DNA of 64,000 nt from Alphaproteobacteria bacterium (GCA_030426245.1 JAUHYZ010000001.1:310001-374000), one strand, 5' to 3'. Shown: positions 9,232 through 18,075, counted from the first letter of the stretch. The notes: a model not told the origin generated them from the sequence alone. Numbers and translations: made by a program.

Positions 9232-9638
9232 GCGCCGTCTCCCGCATCCGCGTCCGCAGCTGCTTCACGCTGCTTGTCGAGTAGGGATGCGCCGCCAGCG
9301 GTCAGCGCCAGGAAATAGGTATGTCCTTCGGCTTCGACCAGACAGAGATCGCCATGCTGGCTTGCCCGCCGCGTTTCGATGATGCGGATTCTCGGGCGGG
9401 GGAGGGCGCGCGCGCCGGCCCGAAAATGCGTGAGGAAACGCAGCGTCCCTGCGCTGCCACGCTTGCGCAAGGCCAATGCCGCGGCTGCCGCGAGAGCGAG
9501 GCAAAAGACAAGCGCCAAGGCAATTCGCAACCAGGAGATATCGGGCGCGGAACCGCTTGTCAGACCGGCGGCGGAAGCGGGGGCGCCAATTCCTGCCGCA
9601 AAGGTCCAAAATATGGCGCGCATCGACCGGGCCGCCAT
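9228..9638 (-). CDS. fliO: FliO-like flagellar biosynthesis protein
   Basis: A 136-residue membrane protein with an N-terminal signal-like segment and one strong transmembrane helix (about residues 37-56, IALALVFCLALAAAAALAL), followed by a basic cytoplasmic domain typical of FliO, which helps FliP oligomerise. The call relies on topology and on the order fliN-fliO-fliP, since FliO is poorly conserved. The ATG at 9638 is 4 bases after fliN. Confidence 0.8.
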   Translation of the reverse strand: MAARSMRAIFWTFAAGIGAPASAAGLTSGSAPDISWLRIALALVFCLALAAAAALALRKRGSAGTLRFLTHFRAGARALPRPRIRIIETRRASQHGDLCLVEAEGHTYFLALTAGGASLLDKQREAAADADAGDGA

Positions 9639-9642
9639 GGGG

Positions 9643-9924
9643 TCAGCCGCCGATCTCGGTGACGCGGACAGCGAACTTGTCGTCCACGGTCACGATTTCG
9701 CCGCGGGCGATGATATGGCCGTTCACCCGGATCTCGGCCGTTTCGCTCAACTTCCGGTCGACCGGGACTACGTCTCCCGGCTGGAGGCTGGAAAGCCGGC
9801 TTACGGAAATCATCGCCTCGCCGAGCAGAACTTCCACTTCCACTTCGACATGGTCGATCAGGCGCGAAGGCAATTCCAGCAGCTGCGCCTCTGTGGTTTC
9901 ATATTCGATATCTTCATCTACCAT
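9643..9924 (-). CDS. fliN: Flagellar motor switch protein FliN
   Basis: Short (93 residues) SpoA-domain protein of the C-ring. The SpoA core is intact: VEVEVLLGEAMISVSRLSSL, then LQPGDVVPVDRKL and IRVNGHIIARGEIV. The usual N-terminal extension is missing, so it is near the minimum FliN size. The ATG at 9924 overlaps the end of fliM by 7 bases. Confidence 0.9.
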   Translation of the reverse strand: MVDEDIEYETTEAQLLELPSRLIDHVEVEVEVLLGEAMISVSRLSSLQPGDVVPVDRKLSETAEIRVNGHIIARGEIVTVDDKFAVRVTEIGG

Positions 9925-10697
9925 TGGCTTGCCGGCCTTTCGATCTGGAGCATTAAGCGGTCTTCTTGCGGGAGCAGGGAAATGGCGGCCTCGCCTTTGG
10001 GCTGACCGTTTAGGCATGCCGCAACCGGGCTGTGGCAGGCTGCTTCGAGTGTCAGCACATCGCCGACTGCGAGCGTTTCCAGCTCGCCCAAGGAAATCCG
10101 GCTGGTGCCAAGCCGTGCCGATATCTTGACATCGAGTGCGTTCAGGGCGGCGCCGACGGGTGCGGGCGGCGCATGATCGCGAGCAGGAGCCGCGCTTTCG
10201 CGCAGCAGCCGGACGGCAAGCTCGATATCGGCCACCAGGCGCAGCGCCGATTGCACGTTCCCGCAGGTGACCGGGAGGAAGAGCTTGCGCTGTGGTTCGG
10301 GGCCAAGTTCTCGTTCGGCGAGCGCATGCTGGAAGGCACTTTCGATGCGGCCGGCCAGATCTTCGAATGCGCTCTTGAGCAGGTGATCGATCACTGCGCG
10401 GTCCTGCGCGGTGCGTATATCGCGCTGGGATAAATTCTGTCCCAGCATGGCGGACGCCAGTGCGAGCCGCGCTGATTTGTGGACATGAAGGCTGTAGCCG
10501 CGGCCTTCGGAAGCGCAGTCGAAATCGCTGGCAGGCCGGTTCGCGCCGAAGCATTTCTTCCACCGCGACGGAATCATCAGGCATGGTTCGGTGAGCCAGT
10601 CGCCGGCCCAATCCTCGAAGCATCGCGCTGCGGCTTCGGCGGAGCGGGGCCCTGTCAGGGTGCTATCGGGTAGCCAGCTGACGGCTTTCTGCCTCAT
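9918..10697 (-). CDS. fliM: Divergent FliM-like motor switch protein
   Basis: A 259-residue protein in the fliM position whose C-terminal third is a SpoA domain (LDVKISARLGTSRISLGELE, then GDVLTLEA). FliM is normally about 320-360 residues. The N-terminal CheY-binding motif is not present, and there is no Gly-Gly anywhere in the protein, so the GGxG loop by which FliM holds FliG is missing. The ATG at 10697 overlaps the flgE stop (ATGA). The call combines the SpoA domain with the order flgE-fliM-fliN. Confidence 0.75.
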   Translation of the reverse strand: MRQKAVSWLPDSTLTGPRSAEAAARCFEDWAGDWLTEPCLMIPSRWKKCFGANRPASDFDCASEGRGYSLHVHKSARLALASAMLGQNLSQRDIRTAQDRAVIDHLLKSAFEDLAGRIESAFQHALAERELGPEPQRKLFLPVTCGNVQSALRLVADIELAVRLLRESAAPARDHAPPAPVGAALNALDVKISARLGTSRISLGELETLAVGDVLTLEAACHSPVAACLNGQPKGEAAISLLPQEDRLMLQIERPASQW

Positions 10698-11869
10698 CCC
10701 TGGCCTCGAATGCCGAAGAGCTGCTGGATCATGTCATTCGAGATGCTGATGATCTGCGATGAGGCCTGGAAGCCTCTCTGGATCAGGATAAGATCACCGA
10801 ATTGCGCGCCCAGATCGACATTGGAGGTTTCCAGTCTACCGCCCAAAATCGTGCCCACACGCGTGTCACTCGCGGAAAGATACTGAACTTGCCCATATCC
10901 TCCCAAGGTGAACAGCCCACCGCTACGCTGCTCGAGCTGTTGCGGATCGCGAAAATTGGCAAGCGCAATAGTGCCGAGATTTACCGTCTCCTCATTCGAG
11001 TAGGTGGCTTCGAGTTCTCCTGCGTCGTTCACCTCCAGAGTGACGATCGATCCAGTGCCGTGCCCATCAATCTCCGACGCGCGCAGGGACGAGACTGTGC
11101 CTGACGAGAACGAAGTGATGGAAGAGAAGTCGAACTCGACGGAAAGACCGGAAGCGCTGTCCGAAAAAGTTAGTGTATGAGTGGCAGGGTCGACAATTCC
11201 GCCAATGAACTTCAGCGTCTCGCTGCCAATCTCGTCGCCATCTTCATCGGTAACCGTGACAGTCCATTCCCCGGCCGCCGTTTCGTCCTGCACGAAATCC
11301 ATGGTCCAGGAATGCGCACCGCCCTGGACATCGAAGATGCTTTGATCTGCGATTGTGTGGGTCGTCGCGGTGGAGGAGAGATTGTCCGAGAACTCGATAC
11401 TGGTCGTCGCCACGGGTGGGCTGGTGCGGGCATCATCGATGTTCAGACTGACAGGCTTGCCTGCGGCGTCCAGCACGGCCAGGCGGTAGTCAGATCCGGC
11501 GCGCACGATATAGCCGTCATCGTCGACCGCGAAGCTCCCGGTACGAGTATAGAAGCTTTGTTCGCCATCCAACAGGACGAAGAAGCCACCGCCATCGATT
11601 GCCAGATCAAGGTCGCGCCCCGTGTCGCGCAATTCGCCTTGTTCGAAGCTGACCGAAGTTTCGTTCAGATATACGCCGTGGCCGGATTGCCTGGTTGACG
11701 ATCCGAGTTCTAGCCCACCCGTGCTTCCTGAACCGTAGATGTCGGAGAACGTGACCTCCGAGGCCTTGAACCCCGTGGTATTGAGATTGCTGACATTGTT
11801 GCTGACGGTCTTGAGGCCTTGGGAATAGGCCGAAAGGCCGCTCAGGCCGATATAGATTGAACCGAACAT
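10694..11869 (-). CDS. flgE: Flagellar hook protein FlgE
   Basis: Subunit of the external flagellar hook, 391 residues. It has the conserved N-terminal rod/hook motif (SGLSAYSQGLKTVSNNVSNL, then NTTGFKAS), the central D1-D2 domains and the C-terminal coiled-coil motif (LETSNVDLGAQFGDLILIQR). The Shine-Dalgarno AAGGAGG lies inside the end of flgD, which suggests coupled translation. It fits the order flgD-flgE. Confidence 0.95.
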   Translation of the reverse strand: MFGSIYIGLSGLSAYSQGLKTVSNNVSNLNTTGFKASEVTFSDIYGSGSTGGLELGSSTRQSGHGVYLNETSVSFEQGELRDTGRDLDLAIDGGGFFVLLDGEQSFYTRTGSFAVDDDGYIVRAGSDYRLAVLDAAGKPVSLNIDDARTSPPVATTSIEFSDNLSSTATTHTIADQSIFDVQGGAHSWTMDFVQDETAAGEWTVTVTDEDGDEIGSETLKFIGGIVDPATHTLTFSDSASGLSVEFDFSSITSFSSGTVSSLRASEIDGHGTGSIVTLEVNDAGELEATYSNEETVNLGTIALANFRDPQQLEQRSGGLFTLGGYGQVQYLSASDTRVGTILGGRLETSNVDLGAQFGDLILIQRGFQASSQIISISNDMIQQLFGIRGQG

Positions 11870-11870
11870 T

Positions 11871-12317
11871 TCAATTCGCCTCCTTTATCTGAGCCACGGC
11901 GCTCAGGCTGATATTGCTGATGGACTGGTTGCCATCGGTCAGGATGGTCACTGAAGGCCCGCCGCTTCCGAACGCGACTGCCGTGACTTTCCCACTCAGA
12001 GTGGTTTCGCCGGCCGGGACTTCCACGATCTTGCCAAGCAGGCTGGCGGCCTGTGATGTGGATTGTGCCGCAACCAGAGACTGCAGGCTGGCGGCCATGT
12101 CCTGCGTCTGCTGGATCTGAGAAAACTGGGCGAGCTGCGAAACGAACTCGAAATTGTCCATCGGCTTCAGCGGGTCCTGATAGGTCAGCTGGGTCAGCAC
12201 GATTTTCAGCAAATCTTCAAAGCCCAGGCCGAAGGCGTCGATCGCGGTCTGGGCATTCTGAGTTGTTCCGTTGGCGGCAGATGCGCCGCCAAGGCCCTCG
12301 ATCGGTGTGCTTGCCAT
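11871..12317 (-). CDS. flgD: Hook-capping protein FlgD
   Basis: Scaffold that caps the growing hook. It has 148 residues and keeps the FlgD N-terminal motif (FLGFEDLLK-like segment, then LTQLTYQDPLKPMDNFEFVS and AQFSQIQQTQDM). The C-terminal part is shorter than the typical 220 residues, so the Ig/tudor-like C-terminal domains are reduced. It lies directly upstream of flgE with a 1-base gap. Confidence 0.93.
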   Translation of the reverse strand: MASTPIEGLGGASAANGTTQNAQTAIDAFGLGFEDLLKIVLTQLTYQDPLKPMDNFEFVSQLAQFSQIQQTQDMAASLQSLVAAQSTSQAASLLGKIVEVPAGETTLSGKVTAVAFGSGGPSVTILTDGNQSISNISLSAVAQIKEAN

Positions 12318-12323
12318 GGCGTT

Positions 12324-13067
12324 CTATCCTCCGTTTGTCTCTTGAACGATAAGCCTATGGCGCTGCGGCCCAAGGCTTTCGGCAAGGAGCTGCAAGGCCC
12401 GGGATTCCAGCTCCACGCGTTCCGGGCCGGTCATTTTTGGCAGGCGCAACAACACGAGTGGTCCGGCCTCACCGGTCAAGATCCTCGCAAGAAGAGGGAG
12501 CATTTCTGCCTGGCCGCGAGCGGTTATGTGTTGGGCAACGCGTCCATTTTCATTCGCCTTGACGGCAACGGGTTGGCCGGGCGTGCGCGAATGCTGGGCA
12601 AGGGGCGCTGACGGCAAAGTGACGGCACCCGATGCCTGGCTGCTGCGGAAGAGACCATTGCCAATCGGCGCCGATACCATGCTGGCGTCACGCAGCCTTG
12701 CAGGGGCGAAATTCTCTGCCTTGCCGGAAAGGACACTGTCCCCATGCATTGAATGCGGCGCGCGCAGGCCCTGCCGCTGGGCTATCGTCTCAGCGTCATA
12801 ACGTATTGCGTCCGCCGTTCGACCATTTTCCAGCGCCTGTGCATTGTCGCCGAATATGATGAAATGCCCGGCCAGCAGACGAGCCTGTTCGAAAGCCTTC
12901 GGAGGCTCACCGATCGCCTGTTTTGCAAGGTCGGACAGACTCTGGCTCCAATGCGTGAGCATCGTTTCGAAACTCGCTCTTACATGTGAGTCCCCGTCAC
13001 CGGCAGAATCCTGTCTGGCCGGCATTCGCCGCTCAGATGGCGAGACGTTTACAGGTGCCGCCGTCAT
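12324..13067 (-). CDS. Putative FliK-like hook-length control protein
   Basis: A 247-residue low-similarity protein between fliJ and flgD, the normal place of fliK. The first 170 residues are polar and poorly structured; the C-terminal part (LPLLARILTGEAGPLVLLRL, then GPERVELESRALQLLAESLG) resembles the small FliK C-terminal fold that ends hook growth. The assignment is by position and overall architecture. The ATG at 13067 overlaps the fliJ stop (ATGA). Confidence 0.55.
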   Translation of the reverse strand: MTAAPVNVSPSERRMPARQDSAGDGDSHVRASFETMLTHWSQSLSDLAKQAIGEPPKAFEQARLLAGHFIIFGDNAQALENGRTADAIRYDAETIAQRQGLRAPHSMHGDSVLSGKAENFAPARLRDASMVSAPIGNGLFRSSQASGAVTLPSAPLAQHSRTPGQPVAVKANENGRVAQHITARGQAEMLPLLARILTGEAGPLVLLRLPKMTGPERVELESRALQLLAESLGPQRHRLIVQETNGG

Positions 13068-13522
13068 TTCCTGCTGCTCCGCGCTCGCAGAATGCCGATC
13101 CCTGTGGCCGTGGCGGTTGAAGCATCGTCGCGCTTGTTTGCTATGCGTCTACCCAGATCCTTGCATCGTCTAGCCGCATGTTCTTCGATCAGGGTCTGGC
13201 GGTGCCAGCTCTGCCGCCGCGAAGACTCCAATTCTGCCAAACTGGAAGCTTCAGCCGCTACATTGTCGCACACTGTGGTCAGATCGCTCAGGGCGACTTG
13301 GCCTATACGCCACCGATCCAGATCGAACGTGCTTGCGGTGGCGATCGACTCCAAATTCCGGGCTTCCGCATCCAACGCGGCCTGGTTTGTCTTCAGCTTT
13401 GACAAAGCCTCGTCATAATCGCTTTGAACCGAGGCTAGGTCGGCTGCGCTGGCCATCGCCCTGAGCGCAAGGAGCCGCTGCATGCGCTCGAATTGCCAGA
13501 GGCGCGTGCTATCCTTTTGCAT
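13064..13522 (-). CDS. fliJ: FliJ-like flagellar export chaperone
   Basis: A 152-residue protein of almost continuous charged helix, the expected coiled coil of FliJ, which links the FliI ATPase to the export gate. It lies directly downstream of fliI and overlaps it by 14 bases. The ATG at 13522 (MQKDSTRLW) is chosen over an earlier one that would run deep into fliI. FliJ sequences vary widely, so the call depends on the coiled coil and gene order. Confidence 0.75.
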   Translation of the reverse strand: MQKDSTRLWQFERMQRLLALRAMASAADLASVQSDYDEALSKLKTNQAALDAEARNLESIATASTFDLDRWRIGQVALSDLTTVCDNVAAEASSLAELESSRRQSWHRQTLIEEHAARRCKDLGRRIANKRDDASTATATGIGILRARSSRK

Positions 13523-14837
13523 TGCCGGATTCTCCAAGGATTTGGGCCAATTTCTGCCTTGTCTGCTCGCGATCCTCATTCTCGCCGGAAGCTTGCCGGA
13601 GAAAGGCGGTGAGCGCCGGTTGAAGCGAAGCGGCCCGATCGATTTCGGAATTGGTCCCGCTGCGATAGAGGCCGCTTTCGATCATTGGCCGGGCCTCTTC
13701 AAAGGTCGCGATCAGTGCAAGCGCCTGGCGTGCGAGGTCGAGCGAAGCAGCGCTGAGCAGATCGTCCGAGAGGCGGCTGACGCTTCGGGAAACATCAATG
13801 GCGGGGAAGTGCCGCTTTTCCGCGAGCGACCTGGAAAGGACGATGTGCCCGTCCAGCACCGATTTCATCAGTTCGACGACTGGATCATCGACATCGTCGG
13901 TTTCGCTGAGCACGGTCATCAGCGCTGTAATGGCGCCGCCATCCCGTGCCGCGCCGCAGCGTTCGACATAACGGGGAAGCGCGGAAAATACGTTCGGCGT
14001 CAGGCCCCTGACAGTAGGGGGCAGGCCCGATGCCAGGCCGAGTTCTCGCAACGCATGCGCAACGCGGGTGATCGAATCCACGATTAGCAGAACATGCTCG
14101 CCCCGATCGCGCCAATATTCCGCCAGGCCGATCGCCTGCTCGATCGCGCGCACTCTCATGCTGGGGCTTTCATCGGCGGTAGCAGCCACCAGAGTGGAAC
14201 GCCCGGCATGTTCGCCCTCGCGCATCATCCGCCAGCACCGTTCCACTTCGCGGCCGCGTTCTCCCACCAGGCACATGACAAGGCGATCGCAATCTGCCTG
14301 CCGTGCGATCTGTTCGATCAGACTGCTCTTGCCGACTCCGCTGGCGGCGAAGATACCCGTGCGTTGACCTTTTCCGAGCGGCAGCAGTGCATCGATCGAC
14401 CGGATACCCGTGGTCAGCTGAATGGTTGGCGATATCCGCTCGAGTGGGGGCAAGAGCCTGCCCGATTTGGGCTGGCGGTCTTCGGGCAAGAGTATTCCCT
14501 GGCCATCCAGGGCTCCGCCGAACCCGTCGATGGCGCGCCCGCCAAAGCTGTCGCCCACGGCGATTTCTTCGGCCTGCCGGGCCTTGGAGACCCTTGCCCC
14601 AAGAATCAGCTTTGGTGGCAGCGTGACAGGCATCAGCCGGATCAGGGATGGCTCTACCGCCACGACCTCCGCGATCAGCGGAGCGTCATTGCTGGCGGTT
14701 TCGATTTCGCAATAGTCACCCACGCTCGCAAAAGGGCCATCGGCCTCAAGAAAGTCTCCGCTCATGCGCGTCAGCACACCTGCAACGCGGACGAACTCGA
14801 CCTGCTCCAATCGATCGAGGAAGCGATGCGGCTTCAC
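13509..14837 (-). CDS. fliI: Flagellar export ATPase FliI
   Basis: Cytoplasmic F1-like ATPase of the flagellar type III export apparatus, 442 residues. The Walker A motif is ASGVGKSS (164-171), Walker B is in HVLLIVDSITR, and the family segment GRAIDGFGGALDGQG is present. The ATG at 14837 overlaps the fliH stop by 4 bases. Confidence 0.96.
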   Translation of the reverse strand: MKPHRFLDRLEQVEFVRVAGVLTRMSGDFLEADGPFASVGDYCEIETASNDAPLIAEVVAVEPSLIRLMPVTLPPKLILGARVSKARQAEEIAVGDSFGGRAIDGFGGALDGQGILLPEDRQPKSGRLLPPLERISPTIQLTTGIRSIDALLPLGKGQRTGIFAASGVGKSSLIEQIARQADCDRLVMCLVGERGREVERCWRMMREGEHAGRSTLVAATADESPSMRVRAIEQAIGLAEYWRDRGEHVLLIVDSITRVAHALRELGLASGLPPTVRGLTPNVFSALPRYVERCGAARDGGAITALMTVLSETDDVDDPVVELMKSVLDGHIVLSRSLAEKRHFPAIDVSRSVSRLSDDLLSAASLDLARQALALIATFEEARPMIESGLYRSGTNSEIDRAASLQPALTAFLRQASGENEDREQTRQKLAQILGESGNAKG

Positions 14838-15658
14838 GGCTGAGCCTCATCGTCGGTCAGCCGGGCGAAGAACTCGCAAAGGCGCTGCCATTGGCCGGGC
14901 AGGCCGAGATCGAGTGTGCCGAGTTTCAGGATTGCGCGGCATTCTCCGCCGGAAAGCTCGTCACTCGCTTCGACGGGAACAGCCAGGCACCGCTCCTTCA
15001 AAGATGCTAGCTGCTCGGCCGATCCAAAATCTTGCGGAGAAACCTGAATCGAAAGGATAAGCTCGCGATTCAAACCACTGATATGATGCTGTAAAGTTGC
15101 ACAGACTTGCTGGCTGCGATCCTCGCTGGCGCCGAGAATTTTTGCCACCGATGCTTGGGCGAGCTCCACGGCCAATTGCTCTGTGGAGACCAGGTTTTCC
15201 GCCAGATCCTGGCGCATCAGTCCGGCGGCTTCGGCCAGTATTTCGCAGCGCTTTTCCTCATCGCGTCCGGCGGCTTCCCGGCCCTCGGTGATACCGCGTT
15301 CATATGCTGCCTCTTCGCGTGCATCGGCTTCTTCGGCAGCTCGGATCGATGCCTCTCGCAGCTCGGCGACAATGGTTTCGAGTTCGCGGCAGCGTCTCGC
15401 CGCTTGGCTGTGCTGCTCGTCCTCTTTCGCGGATGCCTGGAGAGATATCTCGCCTCCAGAATGGAGCCGGCCAGTTGCAGCAATCGGACTGTCGGAACCG
15501 GAAGGCGCGCGAGCGGATTGGACAGGCGCGCGAGGACCGGGATTGGGATCTGGCGCTGTGGTCCGTCCAGATTCGGGTAGGGCTGCGACGGGTTTCGCAC
15601 CGATCGGCACAACGCTGGCCTGCGCGGAGCCGTCATGTGCTTTGAGAAGCTTTCTCAT
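14834..15658 (-). CDS. fliH: FliH-like regulator of the export ATPase
   Basis: A 274-residue protein with a Pro/Ala-rich N-terminus, a long Glu/Ala/Arg coiled coil (about 80-165, including the GxxxG-like run YERGITEGREAAG) and a C-terminal FliH/YscL-like domain. FliH holds FliI in an inactive complex and guides it to the gate. The call combines the coiled coil with position just before fliI. ATGA overlap with the upstream gene. Confidence 0.83.
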   Translation of the reverse strand: MRKLLKAHDGSAQASVVPIGAKPVAALPESGRTTAPDPNPGPRAPVQSARAPSGSDSPIAATGRLHSGGEISLQASAKEDEQHSQAARRCRELETIVAELREASIRAAEEADAREEAAYERGITEGREAAGRDEEKRCEILAEAAGLMRQDLAENLVSTEQLAVELAQASVAKILGASEDRSQQVCATLQHHISGLNRELILSIQVSPQDFGSAEQLASLKERCLAVPVEASDELSGGECRAILKLGTLDLGLPGQWQRLCEFFARLTDDEAQP

Positions 15659-16035
15659 AGCAGCGACCTGAGCTGATGAAGAAACGTCTGCGCAAATGTC
15701 TGTCGAGCTTCGAGTGAGCCGTTCTGTCCATTCGCTCCGCTTGCCAATTCATGGGCCGTCATCAGCGCCGCACGCACCGGAGGCTTGATCCTCCGTCCAT
15801 CCTCCGTTTCGTTCTCACAGGTGGCAAGCAAGCCGGCGAGCCACGCGGTATAGCCGCGGTAACGCTGGCCATGATCGGTATTGGAAGTGTCTTGGCTCTT
15901 CTCCCTCGCAATCATATGCTGAAACTCGAGCCGCTGCTCGATCGGCAGCCGGCGCAAAATGGCCTTGCGGTCACCGGCGCCCAGCGCGTGCCATTCCTGC
16001 AGCAAAGCTTCGTAATTTGCGGTGTCAGCGGGCAT
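15655..16035 (-). CDS. Unknown 126-residue protein in the place of fliG
   Basis: A soluble, helix-rich protein of unrecognised family lying between fliF and fliH, where fliG is almost always found. It has a helical segment LGAGDRKAILRRLPIEQRLE (about 17-36), a polar middle and a helical end. At 126 residues it is too short for FliG (about 330) and shows none of its armadillo or torque-helix features. It overlaps fliF by 11 bases and fliH by 4, so it belongs to the operon. It could be a rotor adaptor, a chaperone or a highly reduced FliG; the sequence does not decide. Confidence 0.7.
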   Translation of the reverse strand: MPADTANYEALLQEWHALGAGDRKAILRRLPIEQRLEFQHMIAREKSQDTSNTDHGQRYRGYTAWLAGLLATCENETEDGRRIKPPVRAALMTAHELASGANGQNGSLEARQTFAQTFLHQLRSLL

Positions 16036-17281
16036 GGGAAGGTTCCTCCCGCATGGCGACCGTTTCGCTCAGCAAGTCGGCAAAGCGCTGCTGTTCCTCT
16101 CCGCCCAATCTGCTGCGCCGCCTGAGCCAAATTAGTACCATTACCAGCAATGCCGCCAATGCGATCCAGGTCCAGCGGCTAGCCGCAATCTCGCTCCAGC
16201 GCGTTTCATTGAGGAGAGGAGATACGGCGGGGATCGGAAAACGAATGTCCGGCTCTTGCGCAGATGCCACCGGCATGGAAGCGGGCGGCATGCTTCCAGA
16301 CTCCAGGGTTCCGGTTTCGAAGCGTAGCGTGTCGCCAATGTCGCTGGAAAGCCCTGCAACTTCCGTGATTGCGCCCTGCAACATCTCCCGGTCATCCGGG
16401 TTGATGGGGCTTTCTGTCCTGAACGCTATGCGCAGAAGGAAATTGCGCTCCTGGTCCGCTGCGCCGGGTTCCTCTCCCGTCTCGGCAACGATAGCGGGCT
16501 CAGGGTCCTCGGTGGCAGCTCGCTCCGCCAATTCCATCGCGAATACGCGAACGCTGAAGTGTAATCCGGGAAGAAGTCTTTCCGCGACGCTGCGTATCCC
16601 GGCACGATAATACTCTTCGAGCGCCTGCTTCTCGCTCAGTGCCGAGCGGACCTCATCTTCGGAAACAGGGCTGACGCTGAGCAATCTCCCGCGATCGTCG
16701 AGCACGGCAACTTTTGCCGCGGGCAGATCGATAACCGCCGATGAAACGAGCTGCTGAATACCCGACACGCGACTTGCATCGACCGTGAAACGGGGCACGG
16801 TTTGCAGAGTGACGGCGGCCTTGGGTGCCTGCTGACTTGCCCGGAACAGCGTTCTTTCGGGAAGCGAGAGATGCACGCGCGCAAATTCGATATCTTCCAT
16901 GGACATGATCGTGCGTGCCAGCTCGCCCTGCAGCGCCCGCTGATAATTCACCTTTTGCGCGAATTCCGTGAGGCCCATGTCGGTTTCGTTGAACAGTTCG
17001 AAGCCCACGATGCCGCCCATCGCGATCCCCGAGCCGGCGATAAGAATTCGTGCTTCGCCCGTGTTTCCGCGAGGAACGAGGATCCGGCGCCCTTCGTCTT
17101 CGAGCCGGTACTCGATCCCGCGCTGTTCCAGTTCGCTCACGATTTGTGCGGCATCCGCTTCACGGATATTTTCGTACAGAACGGCAAAGTCCGGCCGCAG
17201 AACCAGGAAATAGCCTGCCGCAAGCAGCCCTACGGATGCCAGGAAAAATGCTGCAAAAAGAGTCAGGTGTTTGCGTTCCAT
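16025..17281 (-). CDS. fliF: Flagellar MS-ring protein FliF, short form
   Basis: Inner-membrane base ring, 418 residues against the usual 520-570. It has an N-terminal transmembrane helix (about 7-27), the YscJ-like ring-building motif (LYENIREADAAQIVSELEQR), the FliF motif around NYQRALQGELARTIMSMEDI with FARVHLSLPERTLF, and a second helix (about 371-387). Only about 30 residues follow that helix, and the central beta-collar region is reduced. In other bacteria this cytoplasmic tail binds FliG. Confidence 0.92.
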   Translation of the reverse strand: MERKHLTLFAAFFLASVGLLAAGYFLVLRPDFAVLYENIREADAAQIVSELEQRGIEYRLEDEGRRILVPRGNTGEARILIAGSGIAMGGIVGFELFNETDMGLTEFAQKVNYQRALQGELARTIMSMEDIEFARVHLSLPERTLFRASQQAPKAAVTLQTVPRFTVDASRVSGIQQLVSSAVIDLPAAKVAVLDDRGRLLSVSPVSEDEVRSALSEKQALEEYYRAGIRSVAERLLPGLHFSVRVFAMELAERAATEDPEPAIVAETGEEPGAADQERNFLLRIAFRTESPINPDDREMLQGAITEVAGLSSDIGDTLRFETGTLESGSMPPASMPVASAQEPDIRFPIPAVSPLLNETRWSEIAASRWTWIALAALLVMVLIWLRRRSRLGGEEQQRFADLLSETVAMREEPSHAR

Positions 17282-17311
17282 GGAACTGGTCTCAAAATCT
17301 CCGGAGTTCGG

Positions 17312-17647
17312 TCACAGCTGCATGTTCATCAGTTCGCGGTAGGTCTCGACCAACCGGGTGCGGACCTGCATCGCCAGTTCGACGGACAGGCGGGCCTCTT
17401 CGAGAGCGATGGTCACGCGGTGGACGGGGATGCTGTCGTCCACGGCGAACTGGCGGACCAGATCGTCCGCCGCGGCGACTTTCTGATTCACTGCATCCAG
17501 TCCGCCGGAGAGGATGGATTCGAAGCTCGCGGTTTCCGGCTGTGTGGCCGCTCCCGGCAAACTGACCGCACCGGAAAGGCCCAGTTGGTTTAGTGCAGGT
17601 GGGCTGCCATCCATGCCGATGGCGGCGATCGCTTCGGCGCCCGTCAT
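17312..17647 (-). CDS. fliE: Hook-basal body complex protein FliE
   Basis: Junction protein between MS ring and rod, 111 residues. The C-terminal family motif is clear: FAVDDSIPVHRVTIALEEAR then LSVELAMQVRTRLVETYREL. The ATG at 17647 overlaps the flgC stop (ATGA). fliF starts 30 bases downstream. Confidence 0.92.
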   Translation of the reverse strand: MTGAEAIAAIGMDGSPPALNQLGLSGAVSLPGAATQPETASFESILSGGLDAVNQKVAAADDLVRQFAVDDSIPVHRVTIALEEARLSVELAMQVRTRLVETYRELMNMQL

Positions 17648-18075
17648 GACTGGCGTCCAATCTGCAATGCGCTGGAATAAATCTGATGGGCAGCAGCCAT
17701 CGCGACCAGGTTCGCTTCGTATGCTCTTGCGGTCTTTACCAGCAGGGTCATTTCTTCGGCCTGGCTGACGTCGGGATAGTCTACGAAGCCATCCGCATTC
17801 GCATCGGGATGATTGGGCTCGTAAACCTGGCGCAATCCGCCGCCCGCTTCGACGCTAACAACGCGCACGCCGCGCGGTTCGGCGGGAAGCTGCTCGCCAT
17901 TCGCGCTCATCATGCGCTCGAAGCTTTCTGCGGGCCCCGATACCAGGCGGAGGGGCAGGTATGGGCTGCCATCTGCAGTCCTCGTCGAATTCATATTGGC
18001 AAGATTGAGCGCGGCCACTTCCATCCGCCGCCATTCGACATCGAGGCCGGACAGGCTGATTTCCAGGGCGTTCAT
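17644..18075 (-). CDS. flgC: Flagellar basal-body rod protein FlgC
   Basis: Proximal rod subunit, 143 residues. It keeps the N-terminal rod motif (LDVEWRRMEVAALNLANMNS) and the C-terminal motif (NADGFVDYPDVSQAEEMTLL, then ARAYEANLVAM). The order flgB-flgC-fliE is canonical. ATGA overlap with flgB. Confidence 0.94.
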   Translation of the reverse strand: MNALEISLSGLDVEWRRMEVAALNLANMNSTRTADGSPYLPLRLVSGPAESFERMMSANGEQLPAEPRGVRVVSVEAGGGLRQVYEPNHPDANADGFVDYPDVSQAEEMTLLVKTARAYEANLVAMAAAHQIYSSALQIGRQS

